Positions 52,431 to 60,526 of a DNA stretch of 64,000 bases are shown here, piece by piece (within the stretch, counting starts at the first letter, position 1; each line of letters starts with the position of its first letter). Where the stretch lies: NCBI RefSeq assembly GCF_014650775.1, contig NZ_BMVP01000012.1, positions 124,001 through 188,000 on the forward strand, written 5' to 3'. Under the pieces are notes generated by a model. That model had not been told where the DNA came from, ran no database searches, and saw only the letters and a list, made by a program, of their open reading frames with translations. The stretch is from Streptomyces cirratus (lineage in GTDB: Bacteria; Actinomycetota; Actinomycetes; Streptomycetales; Streptomycetaceae). A program made the position numbers and the translations under genes.

Positions 52431-54348
52431 CCGCCGGCCTTCTCCCCAGGGTCGCGGTGACGCGCACGTGCCCGGGGACGGCCGGCACCCGCGTCAGATC
52501 ATGGTGGAACTCCACCGAAATGTCCTCGCGTCCTGCTGGAGCGGGCCGCTCCGTGAACCCGCAGGAGGGGTAGAAGTCGCGGACGCGGTGGTTGCGTGCG
52601 GTGGGTACGTAGCGGGCGGTCACGGCGGACAGCCCGAGGTCGTCGCGGGCGTGGGCCAGCAGCACCGCCAGGACGGCCCGCTCGATGTCACGGCCGAGCA
52701 CGCGGCAGCTGAGCCACATGCCGTCCAGGCGCAGCGCCCCCGCCTCGAAGGTGCCGAGCACGGCCGCGACCAGGCCGTTGGCGCCGAACCGGTCGGCGGT
52801 GCGGGCGGCGAGCAGCAGCCGGTCCGGGTCGGCGGCCAGCGCGGCCAGCCGCGGCTCCGGGAGGCCGCCGCCGGTGAGGTTGAACTGGTTGGTGCGCAGA
52901 CTCAGCTGGGACAGGCGCGCGTACTCGTGACCGCGGGGCGGCCCGAGGTCGAGGGTGACCTCCAGCGCCCTCAGGAACTCCTCGTGCGAGGCGCCGGCCT
53001 GGCGCAGGGCCCGGCGCTCGCGCTGGCGGTGGTACTCGCCGGTCCTGGCGCGGTCCTCGTCGGTGAGGCGCAGGGTGTCGAACCAGCCGTCGGTGAGCAA
53101 CCGGGTCACGTGCAGCGCCGGTTCGTCGTCGAGCGGTACGACGGCCACCTCGGGCGCGCCGTGGCGTACGCGGGCCCGCTCGGCCGGTGAGTCGTCGGCG
53201 AAGACGAGGGCGTCGGGGCCGAGGTCCAGCACTCGTGCGATGTCGAGGAGATTGCCGTCCTTGGGCCGCCAGTTGGCGTTGATGCGGACGAAGTCCTGCT
53301 CGCGCAGGGTCATGTCCGGGTGGCCGCGCAGCACCTCCAGGACCGGTTCCTCGTCGTTCTTGCTGCTGACCGCGAGCAGCACCCCTTGGGAGGAGAGCTG
53401 GCGCACGCACCTCTGGAAGGCGCCGAAGGCCTCCCCGCGCAGGGTGCCGGCCGCGGCGATGCCGTCGGGCCCGTCCTCGCCGAGGACTCCGTCCCACAGG
53501 GTGTGGTCGAGGTCGAGCACCAGGCACTTGCGGACGAGGCCGCGTACGGCGCGCGCCAGGTGGGCGACCTCGCGGGCGTACGCGGCGAGGAGCTCCGCAC
53601 CGAACCGCACCTTGCCGTAGCGCTCCAGCCGGGGGTCGGTGACGGGGCCGCCGTCGCCCACGAGGGGTTCGAGGTCGATCACCACCAGCCGGTCCGCGGA
53701 CTCGGTCAGGCGCAGGAGCCGGGCGTTGAACTCCCGCCAGACCGCCCCGAGCCGGGCCCGGGAGCGGTGGTCCACCAGTTGCCGGCTGTAGGTACGGGGC
53801 AGTGGGAGGGTGTTGAGCACGAGGGTGCCGGGGACGGCGCCGGCGAGTGCGGCGCACCGCGACAGCGCCTCCTCGCCGGCCGCCTCCACGTCCTCGGGCC
53901 GCCATACCGCCGGGACCTGCTCGAACAGGGTCTCGGCGTCGAGCAGGCACAGGGTGAGGTCGGGGGCTGGGGTGCGCAGCGGACTGCGGGGGTCGGTGAG
54001 GTCGCGCAGGTAGGTGCCGTACTCGCCCGGCACGGGCCGCAGCAGCAGTCCGTGGCGGGCCAGTTCGCCCGTGAGGGGGTCGATGACGTGCCCGACCGTG
54101 GACTGGCCGGTGACGGCCACCGTGACGACGGGGGTGTGCGGGTGGTGTGCCAGTACGGCGTCGGGGTCGAGCCGGGCGAGCAGCCGGCCGGCCTTCGCCA
54201 GGTCGCCGCCCGCGGCGGCGGTGGCGGGGAGGCCGACCGGACCGACCGGGCCGGCGTCCTCCGCGAGGAGCGCCGGCACTTGGTCGTAGGCCTTCTCCAG
54301 CAGCCCCCGCGCGTGCAGTTCGCGCAGTCGCGCCAGTGCGTTCGTCAT
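52417..54348 (-). CDS. FkbH-like glyceryl-S-ACP synthase (HAD-IIIC)
   Basis: 643 residues. An N-terminal SGNH-like part (VAVTGQSTVG), a HAD core with LVLDLDHTLWDG near 270 and VFADDSPAERARV, and a C-terminal GNAT-like end (RVRDFYPSCGFTE). FkbH proteins dephosphorylate 1,3-bisphosphoglycerate while loading a D-glyceryl group on an ACP. Between the ACP and KAS III genes, it supplies the three-carbon unit for tetronate closure or an oxygenated extender. Confidence 0.88.
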   Translation of the reverse strand: MTNALARLRELHARGLLEKAYDQVPALLAEDAGPVGPVGLPATAAAGGDLAKAGRLLARLDPDAVLAHHPHTPVVTVAVTGQSTVGHVIDPLTGELARHGLLLRPVPGEYGTYLRDLTDPRSPLRTPAPDLTLCLLDAETLFEQVPAVWRPEDVEAAGEEALSRCAALAGAVPGTLVLNTLPLPRTYSRQLVDHRSRARLGAVWREFNARLLRLTESADRLVVIDLEPLVGDGGPVTDPRLERYGKVRFGAELLAAYAREVAHLARAVRGLVRKCLVLDLDHTLWDGVLGEDGPDGIAAAGTLRGEAFGAFQRCVRQLSSQGVLLAVSSKNDEEPVLEVLRGHPDMTLREQDFVRINANWRPKDGNLLDIARVLDLGPDALVFADDSPAERARVRHGAPEVAVVPLDDEPALHVTRLLTDGWFDTLRLTDEDRARTGEYHRQRERRALRQAGASHEEFLRALEVTLDLGPPRGHEYARLSQLSLRTNQFNLTGGGLPEPRLAALAADPDRLLLAARTADRFGANGLVAAVLGTFEAGALRLDGMWLSCRVLGRDIERAVLAVLLAHARDDLGLSAVTARYVPTARNHRVRDFYPSCGFTERPAPAGREDISVEFHHDLTRVPAVPGHVRVTATLGRRPADESR

Positions 54349-54355
54349 CGGTGCC

Positions 54356-55390
54356 TCACACCTTCTCCAGGGCGAGCCCGGCGCGGAACCACCGGCTGGA
54401 TTCCACGCACAGGGCCAGCGCGCGCGAACCGGGGGTGAAATCGGGCAGGAGCCGGTCCAGTTGGTGGAACGGGAGGGCGTTGCCCGTGTTGCCGGTCTCG
54501 GAGACGCAGGAGACCTCCCGCGCGGAAGTGGCCGGCAGCCCCTCCACGATCCGCGCGGTCATCCGCTCGGACAGCTGGGGCGGCAGCAGGAAGCCGATGT
54601 CGTCGAGGTCCCAGCCGAGGCCGCCGAGGAGTTCCCAGAGGATCTCGGCGGTGATCGTCGGCACGTGTTCCTCGATCGCCTTGTAGTCCTCGGCGAGCAT
54701 CGGCCGGCCGGAGTCGCGGTCGGTGGTGCCGTACCAGTCCAGGAGCTGGCCGGGTGGACGTCCTTGACCGGTCCAGGAGTTGAGCACTGCCCGTACGGCG
54801 ACGCGCTCGCCCTCGGGTTCGTCCGTGAGGACCGCGGCGCCCGCCCCGTCCCCGAACAGGACGTAGTTGACCAGTTCCTCGCGCGGCATACGGGCCGCTT
54901 CGGGGGTGGCCGACAGGAACCGGTGGGTGACGTCCCCGCCGACGACCAGGCCGGCCCGGTGTCCGCCGCGTACGAGGGTACGGCCGAGGTCGATGGCCTG
55001 GATCGCACCGGAGCAGCCCGCCTGGATCTGGAAGACCGGCAGGTGTCCGAGGCCCAGCCGGTCGGCGACCTCGCCGGCGGTGGTCGGCAGGAGCGTGTCG
55101 GGGGTGGCGGTCGCGAGGATCAGGAACTCGATGTCGGCGGGGCCGAATCCGCAGCCGTCCATGGCCTGCGCGGCGGCCTCGGTGCACAGGTCGGCGAGGG
55201 TTCCGCGGACCTCCCCGGTGGCCGGGTCCCAGCCGAAGTGGCGGGTCTTGGTGCCGACGAAGAGGTCGATCCACTCCTCACTGATCCCCAGCAGGGCGGC
55301 CAGCGCGGTGTTGTCCACGGGGGCTCCGGGCAGCGCCGTGCCCGTCGCGGCCAGGTAGACGGTGCCGCGCTCGGCGGCTGTCGCGCTCAT
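54356..55390 (-). CDS. KAS III-like enzyme lacking the usual active-site His
   Basis: 344 residues, start overlapping the PKS stop by 4 bases. FQIQAGCSGAIQAIDLG has the nucleophilic Cys and ETGNTGNA the Asn, but FabH's PHQAN histidine region reads PPQLS. In RK-682 biosynthesis a KAS III (RkD) joins a beta-ketoacyl thioester with glyceryl-ACP to close the tetronate ring; this enzyme sits in the matching place. Loss of His argues against ordinary decarboxylative condensation. Confidence 0.87.
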   Translation of the reverse strand: MSATAAERGTVYLAATGTALPGAPVDNTALAALLGISEEWIDLFVGTKTRHFGWDPATGEVRGTLADLCTEAAAQAMDGCGFGPADIEFLILATATPDTLLPTTAGEVADRLGLGHLPVFQIQAGCSGAIQAIDLGRTLVRGGHRAGLVVGGDVTHRFLSATPEAARMPREELVNYVLFGDGAGAAVLTDEPEGERVAVRAVLNSWTGQGRPPGQLLDWYGTTDRDSGRPMLAEDYKAIEEHVPTITAEILWELLGGLGWDLDDIGFLLPPQLSERMTARIVEGLPATSAREVSCVSETGNTGNALPFHQLDRLLPDFTPGSRALALCVESSRWFRAGLALEKV

Positions 55391-58353
55391 GCCGACCTCG
55401 CCATGATGACGTCGCCGAGGAAAGTGGCGAGCGAGCCGACCGAGCGCAGCGCGGGCAGCATCTGCTGTACGGAGACCTCTCCGACGCGGGGCAGCCGGGC
55501 CTCGACCCGGTTCTTGAGCTGCATGATCATCACCGAGTCGAAGCCGAGGTCCTCGTGGAAGCGGGCTTCGCGCACGACGCGTTCCCTGGGGTAGCCGCCC
55601 ACCTCGCCGACGGCCTCGACGACGGCCAGGAGCACCGGGTCGTCGTCGCCGACGCGGGCCGCGGCCGGCGCGGGAACCGGTTCGGGCGCGTGCGCGGTCA
55701 CGTGTGCGGTCGTGGTCTCGGTCGCCGGATCGGAGAGCGCCGGGCCGGCCTGCGGGGCCTGCCGGTCCCAGTAGCGGTGGTCGGCGCAGAACACGTACGG
55801 GGCGAGGGCTTCCACCACACGGTGCGCGGGCTCGTACAGCTCCTCCCACCGCGGGTCCAGCCCGCACCGGTGGAGCGCGGCGACGGTCTCGGCGAGCTCG
55901 CGGCCGGTCGCGGCCCCGCCGGGGGCGGGGTGCAGGAACTCCACCCCTGCGGCGCGACCGCCCCGGGCGGCGATATCCAGCAGCTGGCTGCGCGGCCCGA
56001 TCTCGATCAGGTGGGTCGGGGCGATGTCCGAGACGAGCGCCCCCAGCGCGGTGTCCATGAGCACGGGCTCCTCGATCTGGTCCGCCCAGTAGTCGGCGTC
56101 CATCGGTTCGTGGCGCAGCATCCGGCCGTAGCGGGTCGAGGCCAGCGGCAGCGCTGGCGGCGCGCAGCGCACCGCCAGCGTCCGCAGGTCCGCCGCTGCC
56201 GGGGCGAGCAGGGGTGAGTGGAAGGCGTGGGCGACGGGCAGGGGTTTGGCCTTGACGCCGCGGAGGTCCAGTTCCCTGGCGATCCGGGCCAGGGCGTCGA
56301 GCGGGCCGGACAGCACCGTGTCCGCAGGGCCGTTGAGCGCGGCGGCCACCACCTCGGGTTCCCGTGCGAGGAGTTCCGCCAGTTCGCCGGGTCCGGCGGC
56401 GACTGCGGTCATGCCGCCGCCCCGGGGCAGTTCGCTCATCAGGGCGCCCCGGCGGGCCACCAGCCGGGCGGCTTCGCCGAGTTCGAGTGCGCCCGCGGTG
56501 ACGGCCGCCGCGTACTCCCCCAGGCTGTGGCCGAGTACGGCGGCGGGGGTGATGCCGAGCGAGGTGAGGGTGCGGGCCAGGGCGTAGCCGACGGCGAACA
56601 GCGCGGGCTGGGCGAACTCCGGGCGGTGCACCCGGTCGTCGCCGCTGAGGATCAGCTCGCGCACCGAGGTGCCCAGGTGGCCGGCGAGGGCCTCGTCCGC
56701 TTCCGCGAGGTGGCGGCGGTAGGCGGGGGACTCGCGGTGGAGCCCGGCCGTCATCCCGGGGTACTCGGTGCCCTGCCCGGTGAAGAGGAAGGCCACGACG
56801 GGCCGGCCCCAGGGGCGGGCGGCGCCCGCCGCCGTGTCGGGGTGCCCGGCCGCTTCGCGGAGCGCGTCCACGAGCTCGTCGCCGTCGCGCACGGTGGCGG
56901 CGAAGCGGTACGGCAGCCCGGTCTTGATCCGGTTGCTGCTCCAGCACAGGGCGGCCGCCGCGCCGCGCGGGCGCCGCGCCACCGCCTCGGCCTGCGCGGC
57001 GAGGTTGCGGCGCAGGGCCTCGGGGGTGTCGGCGCTGACGGTGAAGACCCCGACGGCACCCGGAGCCGTGCGGGCCCCGACGGCGCGCGGGGTGCGCGCC
57101 CCGGTGGGGCGGGGCGCGGTGGCCAGCACGGCGTGCGCGTTCGTACCGCCCATGCCGAAGCTGCTGACTCCGGCGAGGCTCTCTCCGCGCGGCAGCCGCA
57201 TCGGCGACTTGAGCAGCCGCAGGCCGCGCTCCCCGAGCCGCAGCCGGGGGTTCTCCCGGCCGGCGTGGAGGCTGGCGGGCACGATGCGGTGGTGCAGGGC
57301 CAGGGCGGTCTTGATCAGTCCGGCGATGCCCGCGGCGCCCTCGGTGTGGCCGAGGTTGCCCTTGACGGAGCCGATCGCGCACGGCGTCCCGCGCGCGACG
57401 CCGTGGACCGCGCCGAGCGCCGCGCACTCGATGGCGTCGCCCAGTACGGTTCCGGTGCCGTGGGCCTCGACGAACGCGACCCGGTCGGGGGTGGTGCCCG
57501 CCCGCCGGTACGCGGAGGCCAGCACCCGCTCCTGCGACCAGCGGTTGGGGGCGATGACCCCGTTGCTGCGGCCGTCCTGGTTGACGGCGCTGCCGCGCAG
57601 CACCGCGTAGACGCGCTGGCCGTCCGCGAGCGCGTCGTCCAGCCGGCGCAGCACCACGAGGCCGACGCCGTCGCCGCGTCCGATGCCGTCGGCGTCCGCG
57701 CTGAACGGCTTGCAGCGCCCGTCGCCGGCGGCGAGGCCCAGCTGTTCGTACACCAGGCCCAGTGAGGGCGACAGGACGATGTTGACCCCACCGGCGAGGG
57801 CGGTGTCGCACTCCCCGGTGAGCAGCGAGGAGGCCGCGAGGTGGACGGCGACGAGCGAGGACGAGCAGGCGGTGTCGACGGCGAGGCTCGGTCCGGTGAA
57901 GTTGAAGTGGTAGGAGATCCGGTTGGCCGCCATCCCGGCGCTGCTGCCCGCGCCGAGCAGCGGGGTCACGCGCGCGAGGTCGCTCATGGTGAGCCGGCCC
58001 CACTCGCCGCCCATGACCCCGACGAACACCCCGGTTTCGGTGCCGGAGAGTTCGCCGGGGGCCCGGCCCGAGTCCTCCAGCGCCCGCCACGCGCAGGGCA
58101 GCAGGAGCCGGTGGTGCGGGTCCATGGCGGCGGCTTCGCGGGGGGCGACGGAGAAGAAGTCGCTGTCGAAGACATCGGCGTCGTCGATGAAGCCGCCGCT
58201 GCCGCAGACAGCGGGGAACTCCCTGGCCTCCCAGCGCTGCGCGGGGACCGGGCCGGTGCCGCTCCCGCCGCGCATCAGCAGGTCCCAGTACGCCTGCACG
58301 CCCGCCGCCCCGGGGAACGTGCAGTCGATCCCGACGATGGCGATGTCCCCCAT
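55387..58353 (-). CDS. Type I PKS, single module KS-AT-ACP
   Basis: 988 residues from ATG 58353. KS (1-420): DTACSSS, EAHGTGT and GNLGHTEGAAG give the Cys-His-His triad. AT (500-790): GHSLGEYAAA with active Ser and HAFH, the malonyl-CoA type. ACP (895-985): LGFDSVMIMQL. No KR, DH or ER is present, so the product stays a beta-ketoacyl thioester. There is no clear N-terminal docking helix, consistent with loading from a discrete ACP. Starts one base into the upstream ACP stop. Confidence 0.93.
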   Translation of the reverse strand: MGDIAIVGIDCTFPGAAGVQAYWDLLMRGGSGTGPVPAQRWEAREFPAVCGSGGFIDDADVFDSDFFSVAPREAAAMDPHHRLLLPCAWRALEDSGRAPGELSGTETGVFVGVMGGEWGRLTMSDLARVTPLLGAGSSAGMAANRISYHFNFTGPSLAVDTACSSSLVAVHLAASSLLTGECDTALAGGVNIVLSPSLGLVYEQLGLAAGDGRCKPFSADADGIGRGDGVGLVVLRRLDDALADGQRVYAVLRGSAVNQDGRSNGVIAPNRWSQERVLASAYRRAGTTPDRVAFVEAHGTGTVLGDAIECAALGAVHGVARGTPCAIGSVKGNLGHTEGAAGIAGLIKTALALHHRIVPASLHAGRENPRLRLGERGLRLLKSPMRLPRGESLAGVSSFGMGGTNAHAVLATAPRPTGARTPRAVGARTAPGAVGVFTVSADTPEALRRNLAAQAEAVARRPRGAAAALCWSSNRIKTGLPYRFAATVRDGDELVDALREAAGHPDTAAGAARPWGRPVVAFLFTGQGTEYPGMTAGLHRESPAYRRHLAEADEALAGHLGTSVRELILSGDDRVHRPEFAQPALFAVGYALARTLTSLGITPAAVLGHSLGEYAAAVTAGALELGEAARLVARRGALMSELPRGGGMTAVAAGPGELAELLAREPEVVAAALNGPADTVLSGPLDALARIARELDLRGVKAKPLPVAHAFHSPLLAPAAADLRTLAVRCAPPALPLASTRYGRMLRHEPMDADYWADQIEEPVLMDTALGALVSDIAPTHLIEIGPRSQLLDIAARGGRAAGVEFLHPAPGGAATGRELAETVAALHRCGLDPRWEELYEPAHRVVEALAPYVFCADHRYWDRQAPQAGPALSDPATETTTAHVTAHAPEPVPAPAAARVGDDDPVLLAVVEAVGEVGGYPRERVVREARFHEDLGFDSVMIMQLKNRVEARLPRVGEVSVQQMLPALRSVGSLATFLGDVIMARSA

Positions 58354-58703
58354 CAGCGCTGGTCCCGCGCGGGCGCCAGGGCGGCGGACAGGGCGCCCGC
58401 GCCGGCGGCCGGGGGGATGGCCGGCAGGACCTGCTCCAGGTGCCGGACCAGGGCGGTCACGGTCGGGTGGTCCCACAGCAGGGTGGGTTCGACCTCCAGG
58501 CCGAATTCGTCCTCCAGGTCGCCGCAGAGGCTGAGCGCCGCCACGGAGTCCATCCCGTACTCGGCGAGCGGTACGCCCGGGTCGATGCTCTCGGGCGCGC
58601 GGCGCAGGTAGAGCGAGAGCCGGTCCATCAGCCACTCGTGCGGCAGGACGCCGCCGCCCGCGGTGGTGGGGTGGGTGTTGGTCAGGGCGCTGGGAACGGT
58701 CAT
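58353..58703 (-). CDS. Discrete acyl carrier protein for the FAAL-loaded starter
   Basis: 116 residues. AEYGMDSVAALSLCGDLEDEFG carries the DSV phosphopantetheine site; the rest is typical of ACPs paired with FAAL and PKS. It lies between the ACAD and PKS genes and likely holds the fatty acyl chain while it is oxidised and passed to the KS. Confidence 0.9.
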   Translation of the reverse strand: MTVPSALTNTHPTTAGGGVLPHEWLMDRLSLYLRRAPESIDPGVPLAEYGMDSVAALSLCGDLEDEFGLEVEPTLLWDHPTVTALVRHLEQVLPAIPPAAGAGALSAALAPARDQR

Positions 58704-58762
58704 CGTGGTCTCCTTCAATGCGTACGGCCCCTGCGGCGGCCGCCGGGGTCGACCTGGGTCCG

Positions 58763-60526
58763 TCAACCGGGGATCGGGGTGGAGTAGAGGTCGTAGCTGA
58801 TCTGGGTGCTGAACCGGAGCTGGACCTCGTGCCGGATCCGGGTCTCGCACTCCGGCGGCAGGTCGGCGACCCGGGTTCCCAGCCGCCGGGCGATGCGGTG
58901 CAGCGCGGCGGCGGCCCAGCACGGGTCGGCGAGGAACGGGTCGGAGCCGTAGCGGCCCTGGTCCCACAGCCCCAGCACGGCGGCCGCCGCCAGGAGCAGC
59001 GCGTACCGGTCCATGAGGGCGAACCTCGCGGGCTGCGCCGTGGACGCGGACCCGGCCGCCTCCAGCCGCAGGACCCGTCGGCGCACGTCACGCAGTTCCT
59101 CGACGAGCTGCCCGGCGAGGGTGCGCAGGGCGCGTTCGACGGGCCCGCTGCCTTCGATGCCCGCGGCGATCACCAGCATCGACGCGGTGAGGGAGTCCCT
59201 GCCGCAGGCCAGGCTCAGCCGGTCGGTGCGCAGCGGCGGCAGGTCGCCGCGGAGCCGGAACAGCCCGGCCGGCGCCTCGTCCTCGATGAACCACGAGCTG
59301 CGGGCCAGGCGCGGCATTTGCGGGATGACGGTGGCCTGGCAGGCGACGGTGCCGGCGTGGCCGAGGCTGAGCACGGGCACGTCCCGTACGTGCTTCTGGA
59401 AGATCCCGAGGGTTCCCTCGCGGGTGTAGAACCCGGAGCCGAGGACGATGGACAGGTCGTACATGGTCTCGGTGAGCACCCGCGGCAGCAGGTACTTGAG
59501 CGCCGCCGAGTAGACGCTGGTCTCGGCGGGCAGCAGGTGCAGGGCGCGGGTGGCGACGACGGCGAGGCTGTCGTACAGCAGCAGGCTGACGAAGGCGTTG
59601 GTCAGCGCGGCGCCGGTCCTGCCGTCGATCCCGCGGCCCTGCCAGCCGCCGGAGTTCTCCCGGTCGAAGCGGACGGCGGTGCGCAGGCTGGTGTCGAGCG
59701 CCGCGACGGCGGTCGCGGAGATCACCGTGCGGCTGATCTGGAAGGACCGCAGGGCGGTCTCGATGCCGCTGCCCTCGGGCCCGAGCAGGGCGGACTCGGG
59801 CACCGGGCAGTCGTCGAACTCGACGCCGGCCCAGCGGCAGCCGCGCAGCCCCACGTTGGTGCGGCGGGCGGCGACCGCGGTGCGGGTGTCCGACAGCTGC
59901 TCGGGGTCCAGCAGCAGCACCGAGTGGCTGCGGCTGCCGGGGGCCGGGTCGGTACGGCAGAACAGGACCAGCGCGCCGGCCCGTTGCAGGTTGTTGACCA
60001 GCGGCTTGCCGCCCCTGATCAGGTAGCCGCGCGGACCGCGGCGGGCGGTGACCTGGCTGCGTACGTAGTCGTTGCTGTGGGCGGTCTCGTGCTGGGCGAT
60101 GGCCGCCTTGCCGCCGCCGCGCAGCAGTGCGGCGAGCCGGTGCCGCTGGCGGGAAGTCCCGGCGGCCCACACGTCGGAGGCCGCCATGAAGGTGGTCATG
60201 CCGTGGCCCATGGCCAGGCCCACGTCCCGGCGGAGCACCGGGCGCATGATCCTGACCAGGGTGTCCATGCCGTCGAGGCGCCCGCCGAGGGCGCGCGGCA
60301 CGTACTCGTCGGTGATGCGGAAGTCGTCGAGCAGCGCCTCGCCGGCGGCGAAGGGCACGGCGGCCCGGTCCGCTTCCAGCAGGGCGGTGTAGCCGACGGG
60401 GTTGGCCGGGTCGGAGGGGTCGCCGAACAGTGCCTCCAGCCGGGCGACGCGCTCGCGCACCGCGTGCTCCCGGTGGTGGGCCCCGCGGCCCTGCGCCACG
60501 GCCGGGTCGCCGAGCAGCGACGTCAC
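58763..60526 (-). CDS. Acyl-CoA/acyl-ACP dehydrogenase, long form
   Basis: 587 residues from GTG 60526, overlapping the FAAL stop. AIAQHETAHSND, YLIRGGKPLVNNLQRAGALVLF, GCRWAGVEFDDCPVP and GSGIETALRSFQISRTV follow the FAD-binding ACAD fold; the extra about 200 C-terminal residues occur in gene-cluster ACADs tied to FAALs. It should introduce a trans-2 double bond into the ACP-bound acyl chain. Confidence 0.85.
   Translation of the reverse strand: MTSLLGDPAVAQGRGAHHREHAVRERVARLEALFGDPSDPANPVGYTALLEADRAAVPFAAGEALLDDFRITDEYVPRALGGRLDGMDTLVRIMRPVLRRDVGLAMGHGMTTFMAASDVWAAGTSRQRHRLAALLRGGGKAAIAQHETAHSNDYVRSQVTARRGPRGYLIRGGKPLVNNLQRAGALVLFCRTDPAPGSRSHSVLLLDPEQLSDTRTAVAARRTNVGLRGCRWAGVEFDDCPVPESALLGPEGSGIETALRSFQISRTVISATAVAALDTSLRTAVRFDRENSGGWQGRGIDGRTGAALTNAFVSLLLYDSLAVVATRALHLLPAETSVYSAALKYLLPRVLTETMYDLSIVLGSGFYTREGTLGIFQKHVRDVPVLSLGHAGTVACQATVIPQMPRLARSSWFIEDEAPAGLFRLRGDLPPLRTDRLSLACGRDSLTASMLVIAAGIEGSGPVERALRTLAGQLVEELRDVRRRVLRLEAAGSASTAQPARFALMDRYALLLAAAAVLGLWDQGRYGSDPFLADPCWAAAALHRIARRLGTRVADLPPECETRIRHEVQLRFSTQISYDLYSTPIPG

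Noticed and set aside
55391..58090. Long minus frame upstream of KAS III
   Set aside because: It overlaps the PKS in another frame, is Arg/Pro/Gly-rich and has no motifs; the KAS III start at 55390 is clear.
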